64,000 bases of DNA from Stenotrophomonas maltophilia (GCF_002799245.1 NZ_NEQV01000001.1:372001-436000); one strand, 5' to 3'; positions 38,255 through 47,654 are shown, counted from the stretch's first letter. The notes: generated by a model not told the origin, from the sequence alone. Made by a program: numbers and translations.

Positions 38255-39469
38255 ATGAACATGACCCGCCGCCATCCCCTGATCCTCGCCCTGGCCCTGC
38301 TCTGCGGCGCCAGCGCCCCTGCCTTCGCCAAGTCCCCTGCGATGACCGAAAAGCCGTCTGCTTCGCTGCGCCTGGCCACCTACAACACCTCGCTGTACTC
38401 CGATGACGCCGGTGGCCTGATCAAGGAACTGGAAGGCGATAGCGAGCACGCACGCAAGATCGCCGCGGTGCTGCAACAGGTGCGCCCGGACTTGGTGCTG
38501 CTGAACGAATTCGACTTCGACGACGCCCATCGCGCTGCCGACCTGTTCCAGAAGCGCTACCTGGAAGTGGCCCAGCCCGGCGGCGGCAAGCCGCTGCACT
38601 TCGCCTACCGCTACCTGGCGCCGGTCAATACCGGCGTGCCCAGCGGCCTGGACCTGGATAACAACGGCGTGGTCGGCGGCGAGGGCCGCAGCCGTGGCAA
38701 CGATGCATGGGGCTACGGCCTGCACCCGGGCCAGTACGGCATGCTGGTGCTGTCGCGCTACCCGATCGATGAAGCCAAGGTGCGCAGCTTCCAGCTGCTG
38801 AAGTGGAGCGCGATGCCCGGTGCTATCCGTCCGGTCGACCCACGTACCGGCCAGAGCTTCTACAACGACCATGTCTGGTCGCAGCTGCGGCTGTCGTCGA
38901 AGTCGCATTGGGACGTGCCGGTGAAGACCCCGGCCGGCGTGGTCCACGCGCTGGTTTCGCACCCGACCCCGCCGGTGTTCGACGGCCCGGAAAAGCGCAA
39001 TGCCGCGCGCAACCACGACGAACTGCGCCTGTGGCAGGAATACCTGTCCAAGGGTGACAAGCCGTGGCTGTGCGACGACAAGGGCCAGTGCGGTGGCCTG
39101 GCGCAGGACGCGCGCTTCGTGATCCTCGGCGACCTCAACAACGACCCGGTCGATGGCGATGGCCGCCATGACGCGATCGTCGAGCTCATCGAGAACGCCC
39201 GTGTGCTGCGCTACCCCACCCCGCGCAGCGTCGGCGGCGAGCAGACCAGCCTGGCCTATGCGGCCAAGGGCATCGAACGCAAGGGCGCACCGTTCCACGC
39301 CACCGGCGATTTCGGCCCGAAGTCCGGCACGATGCGCCTGGACTACGTGCTGCCCTCGACCGGTTTTGAATACGTGGGCAGCGGCATCTTCTGGCCGGCC
39401 AATGAAAGCCCGGAAGCGAAGATCGCCGACGGCAGCGACCACCATCTGGTGTGGGTGGACGTGCGGTAG
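38255..39469 (+). CDS. Secreted endonuclease/exonuclease/phosphatase family protein
   Basis: 404 aa with signal peptide MNMTRRHPLILALALLCGAS, cleaved near AFA. EEP-fold motifs in order: LATYNTSLYS (Asn), LVLLNEFDFDD (metal Glu), ALVSHPTPP (His), FVILGDLNNDPVDGDG (Asp/Asn) and the C-terminal DGSDHHLVWVDVR (catalytic Asp-His). The substrate may be DNA, phosphodiester lipids or other phosphoesters. It has a DLDNNGVVGGEGRS insertion that resembles a calcium-binding loop. Confidence 0.88.
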   Translation: MNMTRRHPLILALALLCGASAPAFAKSPAMTEKPSASLRLATYNTSLYSDDAGGLIKELEGDSEHARKIAAVLQQVRPDLVLLNEFDFDDAHRAADLFQKRYLEVAQPGGGKPLHFAYRYLAPVNTGVPSGLDLDNNGVVGGEGRSRGNDAWGYGLHPGQYGMLVLSRYPIDEAKVRSFQLLKWSAMPGAIRPVDPRTGQSFYNDHVWSQLRLSSKSHWDVPVKTPAGVVHALVSHPTPPVFDGPEKRNAARNHDELRLWQEYLSKGDKPWLCDDKGQCGGLAQDARFVILGDLNNDPVDGDGRHDAIVELIENARVLRYPTPRSVGGEQTSLAYAAKGIERKGAPFHATGDFGPKSGTMRLDYVLPSTGFEYVGSGIFWPANESPEAKIADGSDHHLVWVDVR

Positions 39470-39500
39470 CGTCCACTGCTAGTCGACTGCACAGCAATCT

Positions 39501-39520
39501 GTACCGACCAACGGTCGGTA
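39501..39520. repeat. SMAG-like short palindrome
   Basis: GTACCGACC-AA-CGGTCGGTAC type inverted repeat after the EEP stop. The same CCGACCAACGGTCGG core recurs at 52180-52197. Confidence 0.6.
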
Positions 39521-39536
39521 CCCACCGCAGATCTGT

Positions 39537-39603
39537 AAAAAGGGGACGGAGGGGATTAAGTCGTTTGTGGCACAAACGACTTAATCCCCTCCGTCCCCTT
39601 TTT
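39537..39603. repeat. R1 palindromic repeat, copy 3 (shortest loop)
   Basis: AAAAAGGGGACGGAGGGG, ATTAAGTCGTTTGTG, then the full complement with a 1-nt centre. An almost perfect 33-bp palindrome. It lies 3 bp from the purT stop, between convergent genes, and should terminate both. Confidence 0.92.
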
Positions 39604-39606
39604 GTG

Positions 39607-40794
39607 TTACGGGCGCAGTTCGACGCCGATGGCGTCGGCGGCGTCGCGTGCGATCGAACGCGCTTCGTCGATGGTTCCAGCGCGCGCCAGGGTCACGCCC
39701 ACGCGGCGATGACCGTGCACGCTCGGCTTGCCGAACAGGCGCACGGCGGTATCCGGCACCTGCAACGCAGCGGCGACGTTGTTGAAGTACGGCACGCCCT
39801 CGCCATGCGCCAGCAGCGCGCACGACGCCGACGGGCCACTTTGGCGGATCACCGGGATCGGCAGGCCGAGGATGGCGCGTGCGTGCAGCGCGAACTCGCT
39901 CAGTTCCTGCGATACAAGCGTCACCAGGCCGGTGTCGTGCGGGCGCGGCGACACTTCGCTGAACCACACCTCGTCCCCCTTCACGAACAGCTCGACGCCG
40001 AACAGCCCCCAGCCACCGAGGTCGTCGGTGATCGCACGCGAGATCTCTTCGGCACGCGCCAGTGCCGCGTTCGACATCGGCTGCGGCTGCCAGCTTTCGC
40101 GGTAATCGCCATCCTTCTGCAGATGGCCGATCGGCGCACAGAACGAGGTGCCACCGGCGTGGCGCACGGTCAGCAGGGTGATCTCATAATCAAAATCGAT
40201 GAAGCCCTCGACGATGCAGCGACCGGCACCGGCGCGGCCCCCTGTCTGCGCGTAGTCCCAGGCCGGGGCGATGTCCGCCTCGCTGCGCAGGGTGCTCTGG
40301 CCCTTGCCCGAGGACGACATCACCGGCTTGACCACGCACGGCAGGCCGATGGCGGCGACGGCAGCACGGTATTCGGCTTCGGTATCGACGAAGCGGTATG
40401 GCGAGGTCGGCAGGCCCAGGGTTTCGGCGGCCAGGCGACGGATGCCTTCGCGGTCCATCGTCAGGCGCGCGGCACGCGCCGTCGGGATCACCCGCAGGCC
40501 CTGCTCCTGCTCCAGCTGGACCAGGGTTTCGGTGTGGATGGCCTCGATCTCCGGCACCACCAGATGCGGCTGCTCGCGGGCGATCAGGGCGCGCAGGGCC
40601 ATCGCATCGAGCATGTCGATCACATGCGCGCGATGGGCGACCTGCATGGCGGGGGCGTCGGCATAGCGGTCGGCAGCGATCACTTCCACGCCCAGCCGCT
40701 GCAGCTCGATGGCCACCTCCTTGCCGAGTTCGCCCGAGCCCAGCAGCAGCACGCGGGTGGCGGAGGGGGACAACGGGGTTCCAAGCTTGGCCAT
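39607..40794 (-). CDS. purT: Formate-dependent phosphoribosylglycinamide formyltransferase
   Basis: ATP-grasp enzyme making formyl-GAR from GAR and formate in purine synthesis, 395 aa. [20 protein letters not shown] near the N-terminus, [11 protein letters not shown], the ATP-grasp loop [12 protein letters not shown], and [20 protein letters not shown] are diagnostic of PurT. The start [13 protein letters not shown] at 40794 follows the family; 40830 is an upstream alternative. Confidence 0.96.
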   Translation of the reverse strand: MAKLGTPLSPSATRVLLLGSGELGKEVAIELQRLGVEVIAADRYADAPAMQVAHRAHVIDMLDAMALRALIAREQPHLVVPEIEAIHTETLVQLEQEQGLRVIPTARAARLTMDREGIRRLAAETLGLPTSPYRFVDTEAEYRAAVAAIGLPCVVKPVMSSSGKGQSTLRSEADIAPAWDYAQTGGRAGAGRCIVEGFIDFDYEITLLTVRHAGGTSFCAPIGHLQKDGDYRESWQPQPMSNAALARAEEISRAITDDLGGWGLFGVELFVKGDEVWFSEVSPRPHDTGLVTLVSQELSEFALHARAILGLPIPVIRQSGPSASCALLAHGEGVPYFNNVAAALQVPDTAVRLFGKPSVHGHRRVGVTLARAGTIDEARSIARDAADAIGVELRP

Positions 40795-40931
40795 GGCGGT
40801 TCCAGCAGCGATGTGAAGGCGGGTGGGCATTCTAGCTGGCCGGGCACCCTGGCCATGGCATCCGACGAACGGTAGTCGACAACTGATATCACTTTGATAT
40901 CTTCCTATCGAATCCTCAAGGACGCACCGCC

Positions 40932-41813
40932 ATGAAAGAGAAGTCGCTGTCTTCCCTCAACGGCCTCGGCACGCTGGCCGGTGCCCTGCTCGTCGCCCTC
41001 GCCGGCGCCGCCCTGTTCGTGGTGGGCGTGGCAGCCAAGGCCAGCACCGGCTCGCCCAACCTGCTGCTGATGCTGCTGGGCGCCCTGCTGGTGGCGCTGG
41101 GCGTGTTCATCCTGGCCGGCCTGTACACCATCCAGCCTAACCAGGCGGCGGTGCTGAGCCTGTTCGGCAAGTACGTGGGCACCGTGAAGGACAACGGCCT
41201 GCGCTGGAACAACCCCTTCTTCGCCAAGCGCCGGGTCAGCCAGCGCGTGCGCAACTTCGAGAGCGGCAAGCTGAAGGTCAACGAGCTGGACGGCAGCCCG
41301 ATCGAGATCGCCGCGGTGATCGTCTGGCAGGTGGTCGATGCCTCCGAGGCTGTCTACAACGTGGACGACTACGAGAGCTTCGTGCACATCCAGTCCGAAT
41401 CGGCGTTGCGCGCGATGGCCACCAGCTACCCCTACGATCAGCACGAAGACGGCCAGCTGGCCCTGCGCAGCCATGCCAGCGAGATTTCCCAGCACCTGAA
41501 GAACGAGCTGGCCGAGCGCCTGGCAGATGCCGGCGTGCAGGTGATCGACGCACGCATCAGCCACCTCGCCTACGCCGCAGAAATCGCCCAGGCCATGCTG
41601 CAGCGGCAGCAGGCCAACGCGGTGATCGCCGCGCGCACGCGCATCGTTGCCGGTGCGGTGGGCATGGTCGAGATGGCCCTGGCCGAACTGCAGAAGAACG
41701 GCGTGGTGCAGCTGGATGAGGAACGCAAGGCGCACATGGTCAGCAACCTGCTGACCGTGCTGTGCTCGGACCGCGGTACCCAGCCGATCGTCAACGCCGG
41801 TTCGCTGTACTGA
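40932..41813 (+). CDS. SPFH/band-7 domain membrane protein
   Basis: 293 aa. Two N-terminal hydrophobic helices (about residues 11-35 and 42-63) are followed by a band-7 domain: [40 protein letters not shown], and a helical C-terminal part ([40 protein letters not shown]). Such proteins oligomerise into membrane microdomain cages. It leads a same-strand cluster with an Arc-like protein, DUF4177, a PH-like membrane protein and an M15 peptidase. Confidence 0.9.
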   Translation: MKEKSLSSLNGLGTLAGALLVALAGAALFVVGVAAKASTGSPNLLLMLLGALLVALGVFILAGLYTIQPNQAAVLSLFGKYVGTVKDNGLRWNNPFFAKRRVSQRVRNFESGKLKVNELDGSPIEIAAVIVWQVVDASEAVYNVDDYESFVHIQSESALRAMATSYPYDQHEDGQLALRSHASEISQHLKNELAERLADAGVQVIDARISHLAYAAEIAQAMLQRQQANAVIAARTRIVAGAVGMVEMALAELQKNGVVQLDEERKAHMVSNLLTVLCSDRGTQPIVNAGSLY

Positions 41814-41858
41814 ACCACCCTCGCAACGGGGTGCCCCACCGCCCCGCCAGGAGCTTGC

Positions 41859-42038
41859 ATGAGTGAGAAGAAAGCCTACCCGCTGCGCATCAATGCCGAC
41901 GTCCTGGCCGCCGCGCAACGCTGGGCTGACGACGAGCTGCGCAGCCTCAACGCGCAGATCGAGTATGTGCTGCGCGACGCCCTGCGCAAGGCAGGACGCC
42001 TGCCGAAACCCACGCCATCGCCGGAGGACAAGGAATGA
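41859..42038 (+). CDS. Arc-family ribbon-helix-helix protein, 59 aa
   Basis: [20 protein letters not shown], then [20 protein letters not shown]: a short strand followed by two helices, the Arc/MetJ RHH fold with the [12 protein letters not shown] helix. Too short for the supplied ORF cut-off but with a good AGGAG upstream. It could bind DNA to autoregulate the cluster, or act as an adaptor, since 'Arc family DNA-binding protein' genes commonly sit next to SPFH genes in Xanthomonadaceae (recollection). Stop overlaps the next start. Confidence 0.85.
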   Translation: MSEKKAYPLRINADVLAAAQRWADDELRSLNAQIEYVLRDALRKAGRLPKPTPSPEDKE

Positions 42039-42214
42039 GCAAGCGCTGGAGCTACCAGACGATCGAGGTCAAGACGTCCATGATGGGCCTGCTCAAGGCC
42101 GAGGACATCCAGAGCGAACTGACCCGCCAGGGCCAACTGGGCTGGGAGCTGGTCAACGTCATCATCCCGGCACCGATGCGCCCGGCGATGCTGGTGTTCA
42201 AGAAGGAGGCCTGA
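42035..42214 (+). CDS. DUF4177-like small protein, 59 aa
   Basis: [20 protein letters not shown]...[16 protein letters not shown]...MLVFKKEA: the W-Y-V...LN..G..GWELV pattern of DUF4177, a short ferredoxin-like fold of unknown function. ATGA overlap with the RHH gene indicates coupling. Confidence 0.8.
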   Translation: MSKRWSYQTIEVKTSMMGLLKAEDIQSELTRQGQLGWELVNVIIPAPMRPAMLVFKKEA

Positions 42215-42217
42215 GCC

Positions 42218-42811
42218 ATGGGCGCCAGCGATCCGAAACAGTACGAGGTGGCCGAGAGCTCGCCGTTGCGCGTGCTGTGGATCGTGCTGCCCCTGCTCGC
42301 CGCATTCGTAGCCTGCCTGTATGCGCAGCTGTACAAGGCACCGGCGACGGCCCCCTGGATCGAAGTTACGCTGTCACCGCCCTGGTTCCGGATGGGCGGC
42401 AGCGCCGCCTGGAGCCTGCTGGTGATCGCTGCGCTCGGCATCGGGCTGGGCGCGGCATTCTTCCGCCGCCGGGTGGAGCTGGCCGACGACGTACTGGATG
42501 TGCGCTCGACGATGTACCGCCGTCGCGTTCCGGTGGCGCAGCTGCGGCTGGACCAGGCCGAGGTGGTCGACCTGCAGCGTGACCCGCGCTATGCCATCCG
42601 TTTCAAGACCAACGGCTATGCAATGCCGGGCTTCTATTCCGGCCACTTCCGCCTGCAAGGTGGTGGAAAGGGCTTCGCTCTGGTCACCGACCGCTCGCGT
42701 GTTCTCGCCCTGCCGGTCAGCGATGGCAGCACCTTGCTGCTCAGCCTGGACCGGCCGCAGGTGCTGCTGGATGCACTGCGCAAGGTGGCCGCGCCGGCGC
42801 CACGGCAGTAA
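42218..42811 (+). CDS. PH-domain-like membrane protein
   Basis: 197 aa. Two hydrophobic helices (about residues 18-38 and 65-85), then a bacterial PH/YdbT-like beta domain: VELADDVLDVRSTMYRRRVP, LRLDQAEVVDL, GGGKGFALVTDRSRVLALPV, DRPQVLLDAL. It resembles the C-terminal part of bPH2 proteins. It starts 3 nt after the DUF4177 stop and is part of the SPFH cluster. Function unknown. Confidence 0.72.
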   Translation: MGASDPKQYEVAESSPLRVLWIVLPLLAAFVACLYAQLYKAPATAPWIEVTLSPPWFRMGGSAAWSLLVIAALGIGLGAAFFRRRVELADDVLDVRSTMYRRRVPVAQLRLDQAEVVDLQRDPRYAIRFKTNGYAMPGFYSGHFRLQGGGKGFALVTDRSRVLALPVSDGSTLLLSLDRPQVLLDALRKVAAPAPRQ

Positions 42812-42820
42812 GCTGCGCCG

Positions 42821-43630
42821 ATGCAACGACGCCTGCCCCTGCTGATCAACACCGAGTCCATCGAGCTATGGCCTGCCGGCCTGCTGCGCGCGCGCAGCAA
42901 CCTGGATGCCCGCCTGCTGTCGCGGGCTCGCTGGGTACTGCGGCGCAAGCACGATGGCCGCTATCTGGCGGCGGTAATGACGCATGGCGTGCATTCGCTG
43001 GTGCCACGCCTGCCGCGTGAGCCCGGGGTCGAGGAAGCACTGGCGCTGCTGGATGCAGCAGCGGCACGTCCGTTCGGCGCCGCGCTGGAAGAACAATGGC
43101 TGCCGCTGGCCGGGCTGCAGCAGCGCCTGCAGCAGCTCGGCCTGGATGCGCAGCGCTATGCCGATGACAGCGGCCTGCCGCTGGAACCCGAACCGTGCCT
43201 GCTGCACTTCGCTGGCCGCGACCGGTTCGGCCGCCCACTCTGGCTGCGCCGCGGCGCCGCGCAGGGCTGGCGACGGATGCGCCTGCATGCCGCACAGGAC
43301 GGCATCGCACTGGATGCAATCTCCGGCTTCCGCAGCCATGCCTACCAGCTGGGCATCTTCGAACGGAAGCGGGCACGCGGGCTGGGCGTGACGGAGATCC
43401 TGAAGGTGAATGCCGCGCCGGGTTTCAGTGAACACCACAGTGGCCATGCGCTGGACATCGGCACGCCGGGCGATGCCCCGGCCGAGGAATCGTTCGAGGC
43501 CACTGATGCGTTTGCGTGGCTGCAGGCGCATGCCGACGGACACGGCTTCCAGTTGAGTTACCCGCGCGACAACCCGCACGGCATCGTCTACGAACCGTGG
43601 CACTGGTGCTGGAAACCGGCCAACGGCTGA
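42821..43630 (+). CDS. M15 family D-alanyl-D-alanine carboxypeptidase-like protein
   Basis: 269 aa, no clear signal peptide. The zinc site SEHHSGHALDIG (SxHxxGxAxD) and the downstream EPWHWCW (His ligand with catalytic Glu) are VanY/M15B signatures; AISGFRSHAYQLGIF is also conserved. Lack of a leader suggests either a cytoplasmic peptidoglycan-recycling role or an unrecognised export route. 9 nt downstream of the PH gene. Confidence 0.88.
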   Translation: MQRRLPLLINTESIELWPAGLLRARSNLDARLLSRARWVLRRKHDGRYLAAVMTHGVHSLVPRLPREPGVEEALALLDAAAARPFGAALEEQWLPLAGLQQRLQQLGLDAQRYADDSGLPLEPEPCLLHFAGRDRFGRPLWLRRGAAQGWRRMRLHAAQDGIALDAISGFRSHAYQLGIFERKRARGLGVTEILKVNAAPGFSEHHSGHALDIGTPGDAPAEESFEATDAFAWLQAHADGHGFQLSYPRDNPHGIVYEPWHWCWKPANG

Positions 43631-43769
43631 GCCCCTCGTGGCAGCCGCAAGGCGAAATTCATGGAGCTGTCCGGGCGGATTCCCCGCGCGCCCAGCACGA
43701 GACGGAACAAGAAGGCAAAGACAGAAGCCGGTCGCTTCGCTCGAAGCCTCTATGACGGATCAGCGCGCG

Positions 43770-43971
43770 GCTGTTGGGTCCGCCTTCAAGCGAGCCGAGC
43801 ACCGCAGGTCCGGCGAGGGCGAAGAGGTGCGGGTGTCTGAGCGCAGCGAGTTCCCGCACCGTCCCTCGACGGGCCGAGGAGCGCAGGGGATCGGTGCGCA
43901 GCACCGGCTCGCGGTCGGCGGCGCGTTTCTTTTGGTTACTTTTCTTTTCGCGCGAAAAGAAAAGTAACGCC
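43770..43971. repeat. Repeat-like GC-rich block ending in a perfect 34-bp palindrome (43935-43968)
   Basis: The 402-bp gap between the M15 gene and DUF423 holds no convincing gene. It contains TGGGTCCGCC..., GAGCCGAGCACCGCAGG, and TTTCTTTTGGTTACTTTTC phrases of the type dispersed in Xanthomonadaceae genomes. It ends in GTTACTTTTCTTTTCG-CG with full complement, a strong symmetrical hairpin that may terminate transcription from both sides. Short ORFs across it are not credible. Confidence 0.55.
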
Positions 43972-44032
43972 CATGAACCATCAGGAACGCATCGACATGG
44001 ATCGGAGCGACAGCCCTGCGACCCTCACCGCC

Positions 44033-44404
44033 TCAGCGCCTCAGCGCATTGATCGCCAGCAGCACCCATCCGGCCATCATGCTGGTGCCACCGATTGGCG
44101 CCATCCGCGTCGGCCACTGCCACAGCGCCCCGCCCACCAGGCTGCCGGAAAACAGCAGCGCGCCCAGCAGCAGCACGTACAGCGCCAGGTGGGCGCTTGC
44201 CCCGTGTGCGCGCGGGCCAAGCGCCACCAGCACCGCGCCATGCGCGAACGCATACAGCGCCGCCATGTTCAGATGCTGCTGCGCCAACGGGTCGGCCACG
44301 CCATGCGATGCGTAGGCAGACAGGCCGATCGAGGCGGCGGCCAACAGCGCGCCCAGGCAGGCCAGCAGGGAAGGCTTACGTGCGCGACGTTCCAGATTGA
44401 ACAT
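44033..44404 (-). CDS. DUF423 family membrane protein
   Basis: 123 aa with four hydrophobic helices. GALLAAASIGLSAYASHGVA, MAALYAFAHGAVLVALG, LLLGALLFSGSLVGGALW and APIGGTSMMAGWVLLAINAL match the DUF423 pattern (A-HG, LFSGSL, PxGG). Function unknown in the family. Monocistronic. Confidence 0.88.
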   Translation of the reverse strand: MFNLERRARKPSLLACLGALLAAASIGLSAYASHGVADPLAQQHLNMAALYAFAHGAVLVALGPRAHGASAHLALYVLLLGALLFSGSLVGGALWQWPTRMAPIGGTSMMAGWVLLAINALRR

Positions 44405-44444
44405 GAAGGCTCCTTGCGCAGCGCCCCTTGCCGGGCGCCAGATG

Positions 44445-44478
44445 AAAAAAAACGCGCCGCAATAAGCGGCGCGTTTTC
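44445..44478 (-). terminator. Rho-independent terminator of the SRPBCC gene
   Basis: Minus strand: ACGCGCCGC-TTATT-GCGGCGCGT followed by a run of eight T. Confidence 0.9.
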
Positions 44479-44508
44479 GTGTCCAACACTACATGGGTCA
44501 GCCGAGGC

Positions 44509-45582
44509 TTACTTGACGGCCCAGTAGATGTCGTAGGTCGCTTCCGGGGTGAACGACTTGTCGATGCCGTCCTTCCAGGTTTCGTACGGGCGGTCGATGA
44601 CTTCGTTGCCCGAGGTCACGGCCCAGGCACGCAGGCCGTTGCGGGCCACGTCCAGACCTGCCATGTGGCCGGTGTAGGCCGCATGCGCCGAACGGTGCGG
44701 AGCAACGTGCACGTACTTGACCGGAGCGCCGCCGTCGATCTTGACGGTCAGCTCGTCGGCAGCGGCACCTTCAGCACCCTTCTTCTTCACCGGCTGGGCG
44801 ATGTCGAAGGCGTACTTCTCCTGGCCGAAGTCGGTGGTGATGATGCGGAACGGACCGGCGGCTTCAAGGCCATTGGCCTCCATCACGCGCTTGATCCACT
44901 CCTGGTTGTCCTTGATGGACTTGGTGATGGTGTCCTGACCGCGGTCCACGTTGCCGGCGTTGACGACCAGCAGGTTCTCGGCCGGCACTTCCACGATGGC
45001 CAGATCGGTCAGCGGGGCTTCCGGCGTGCGGTAGTCGACGTTCGGGACGCTGGCGAGCATGTTGGCCATGCGCGACAGGCCCATCTTGATGTCGTCACCG
45101 ATCTGACGGCTGACATACAGGCCTGCGTAACGGCCGAACAGGTCGAAGCCGTACTTCACCGAGTAGTCCTGGGTGATCTTGACGTTGCGACCGCCCTTGC
45201 CGGTCGGCTCCAGGCTGAAGGTGGTGACCTTGTCGTGACCCTTGGTGGCGTCTTCGATGGCGATCACAACACGCTTGTTCTCTTCGGCTTCGGTAATCTT
45301 CCAGGAACCGGTGCCCAGGTCCTTGGAGGTGAAGTCGAGGGTGGCACCGGTACCGGAGGCCGGGCCGGACAGCTTCAGTTCAACGGCGGGATCGCGCAGT
45401 ACCAGCGGGTTCCAGTCCTTGAAGCGGCGCAGGCTGCTGACCGTGTCGTACACGATCGTCATCTTGCGGTTGGTCTCGATGCTTTCGGTGATGTGACGCT
45501 CGCCCGGCAGACATACGCCAATGATGACGAACAGGCCAGCCACGATCCCCAAGGCGATCAGGAACTCGATAATACGGGTCAT
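44509..45582 (-). CDS. SRPBCC domain plus GyrI-like domain protein
   Basis: 357 aa with one N-terminal membrane anchor (IIEFLIALGIVAGLFVIIGV). Residues about 30-185 look like a START/polyketide-cyclase-type SRPBCC fold (VYDTVSSLRRFKDWNPLVLR, SGPASGTGATLDF). The C-terminal part (FGQEKYAFDIAQPV, YVHVAPHRSAHAAYTGHMAG, NEVIDRPYETWKD) looks like a GyrI/AraC-effector-binding domain. Both folds bind small hydrophobic ligands. It lies on the same strand after a two-component system but 234 bp away. Confidence 0.75.
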   Translation of the reverse strand: MTRIIEFLIALGIVAGLFVIIGVCLPGERHITESIETNRKMTIVYDTVSSLRRFKDWNPLVLRDPAVELKLSGPASGTGATLDFTSKDLGTGSWKITEAEENKRVVIAIEDATKGHDKVTTFSLEPTGKGGRNVKITQDYSVKYGFDLFGRYAGLYVSRQIGDDIKMGLSRMANMLASVPNVDYRTPEAPLTDLAIVEVPAENLLVVNAGNVDRGQDTITKSIKDNQEWIKRVMEANGLEAAGPFRIITTDFGQEKYAFDIAQPVKKKGAEGAAADELTVKIDGGAPVKYVHVAPHRSAHAAYTGHMAGLDVARNGLRAWAVTSGNEVIDRPYETWKDGIDKSFTPEATYDIYWAVK

Positions 45583-45816
45583 TCAGAGAGTCTCCGGGGC
45601 CGATCCCACGGCCGGGTTGATTGAAGCGAAGCGCCAATCCTAGCAGGCTTCGCGGGCATTGTTTATCGGGATTGGCGCACCGGTTTCCCTGCCGGCTGCG
45701 TATTTGTATGGACAAAGAATTCGAAGGGTAACGCATACCGCTACCCGGCAAGTAGGGGGCAACCTTGGCGGAAACCCCCAACCTCGATCCAAGTCTTTGT
45801 ACTTGAACGATTTTCC

Positions 45817-46458
45817 TCAGACCAGCTGGAGTTCGAACGCCTTCAGTACGGCGCGCGTACGGTCGCGCACGCCCAGCTTGGAGAGGATGTTGGATACGTG
45901 GTTCTTGATGGTGCCTTCGGCCACGCCCAGCGAGTTGGCGATCTCCTTGTTGGAGAAACCACTGGCCATCAGCCGCAGGATCTCGGTCTCGCGGTCGGTC
46001 AGCGGGTCCGGGCGGTCGAGGCTGACGAACTCGTTGCGCATGTGCTCCAGGCCCGACAGCAGGCGCTGGGTCACCGCCGGCTGCACCAGCGAACCACCGT
46101 CGGCCACAGTGCGGATGGCACCGACCAGCTGCGCCAGGGTGACATCCTTGAGCAGGTAGCCCTTGGCACCGGCCTTGAGCCCGGCCAGCACCAGCTGATC
46201 GTCGTCGAAGGTGGTGAGGATGATGGTCGGCGGCAACTGTTCCTGCCGCGACAGCACCTGCAGTGCCTCCAGGCCGGACATCACCGGCATGCGCATGTCC
46301 ATCAGCACCACGTCGGGGCGGACCTGCGGTATCAGCTCGACCGCCTGCCGGCCGTCGCCGGCCTCGGCCACCACCTCGATGCCGTCGTCGAGCGCCAGCA
46401 GGGAGCGGATTCCCTGCCGCACCAGGGTTTGGTCGTCGACCAGGCAGACGCGAATCAT
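45817..46458 (-). CDS. NarL/LuxR-family response regulator
   Basis: 213 aa. Receiver domain with phospho-acceptor Asp54 (VVLMDMRMP) and conserved Asp8-Asp9, Thr and Lys (LLKDVT). LuxR-type HTH at the C-terminus: LTDRETEILRLMASGFSNKE, IANSLGVAEGTIKNHVSNIL. The ATG shares its first base with the kinase TGA stop, a tightly coupled pair. Confidence 0.94.
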   Translation of the reverse strand: MIRVCLVDDQTLVRQGIRSLLALDDGIEVVAEAGDGRQAVELIPQVRPDVVLMDMRMPVMSGLEALQVLSRQEQLPPTIILTTFDDDQLVLAGLKAGAKGYLLKDVTLAQLVGAIRTVADGGSLVQPAVTQRLLSGLEHMRNEFVSLDRPDPLTDRETEILRLMASGFSNKEIANSLGVAEGTIKNHVSNILSKLGVRDRTRAVLKAFELQLV

Positions 46459-47654
46459 CAACGCACTCCTTCAGGAACCTTGGTAAGGGCCGCCACCAGC
46501 ACCGTTGCCGGCACCGTCGCCCGCAGCCGGAAGCCTTCACCGGGACGGGTTTCGATCTGCAGCTGGCCGCCACATTGTTGCAGGCGCTCGCGCATGCCGC
46601 GCAAGCCATTGCCTACATTGACCATATCCGCGCCGACACCGTCGTCGCGGGCCTCGACCACCACCCGGTCAGGGGCTTCACGGTACACCTTGATCCACAG
46701 ATGGCGGGCACCGGCGTGGCGCACCGCGTTGGTGATGATCTCCTGGGTGCAGCGCAGCAGTACGTGGGCCCGCTGCGGGTCCTCCACGTTCAGCGGATCC
46801 TCGATCTCCAGCTGGATGTCCAGCGAGGGCACGTTCTCGGTCAGCGGGCGCAGCGCCGCGGCCAGGTCGATGGCACCGGTCTCGCGCAGCTGGCTGACCA
46901 CCTCGCGCACATTGCCCAGCAGCAGCTTGGCCAGCGCGTGCGAGCGCTTCACGTGATCCAGCGCCTGGCCCTCGGCCAGGTGGCCGGCGACCTCCAGGTT
47001 CAGGGTCAGCGCGGTCAGCTGGTGGCCCAGCAGGTCATGCAGCTCGCGCGAAATGCGGGTGCGTTCGTTGACCCGCGCGCTCTCGGCCAGCAGGGCCCGG
47101 GTGGCGCGCAGTTCCGAATTGAGCCGGCGCTGCTCGTCGCGGGCCTCGGTCTGCTGCCGCGCGACCAGGCTGGTCACGAAGATGAACATGGAGAAGCCGC
47201 CGTACAGCAGCGACTGCATCACCGCTTCAAACAGCGGGAAGCGCAGCAGCATGTAGTAGACCGGGGCCACCGCCAGCTGGCTGACCAGCAGCCACAGCAC
47301 CCCCAGCCGGACCGACAGCATCCACGGAATGACCCCGGCGGCCACCATCATCAGGATGCTGCCCAGGCCCGAGCCGCTAAGGAAGCTGACCCCCAGCGCC
47401 GAGACCGTCAGCAACAGCAGCAGGCCACGGTCCAGCCAGCTGGTGTGGCTGTCGCTGCGCAGGATGCGGGTCAACCAGTAGTAGGCGGTGCCGAAGGACA
47501 GGTAGGCGACGAACAGCAGGATCGCCCAGCCGCCCATGTCGCCGCGGCTGTGCAGGTTCTCGAACTGCGAGTACGCCAGGGGCAGGCCGACCATGACCCA
47601 GGTGAACAGGCCGGCCAGGCGGAGGACGCGGGTATGGCTGAGGACTCCCAACAT
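46458..47654 (-). CDS. Sensor histidine kinase (HisKA_3 / DesK-like)
   Basis: 398 aa. Five to six membrane helices in residues 12-165 with no large periplasmic loop, suggesting that it senses a membrane property. HisKA_3 phospho-site His206 in RISRELHDLLGHQLTAL. ATPase motifs are EIITNAVRHAGA (N box), DDGVG (G1) and GLRGMRERL. DesK-type kinases respond to membrane fluidity or cell-envelope stress; the signal here is unknown. Confidence 0.92.
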   Translation of the reverse strand: MLGVLSHTRVLRLAGLFTWVMVGLPLAYSQFENLHSRGDMGGWAILLFVAYLSFGTAYYWLTRILRSDSHTSWLDRGLLLLLTVSALGVSFLSGSGLGSILMMVAAGVIPWMLSVRLGVLWLLVSQLAVAPVYYMLLRFPLFEAVMQSLLYGGFSMFIFVTSLVARQQTEARDEQRRLNSELRATRALLAESARVNERTRISRELHDLLGHQLTALTLNLEVAGHLAEGQALDHVKRSHALAKLLLGNVREVVSQLRETGAIDLAAALRPLTENVPSLDIQLEIEDPLNVEDPQRAHVLLRCTQEIITNAVRHAGARHLWIKVYREAPDRVVVEARDDGVGADMVNVGNGLRGMRERLQQCGGQLQIETRPGEGFRLRATVPATVLVAALTKVPEGVR

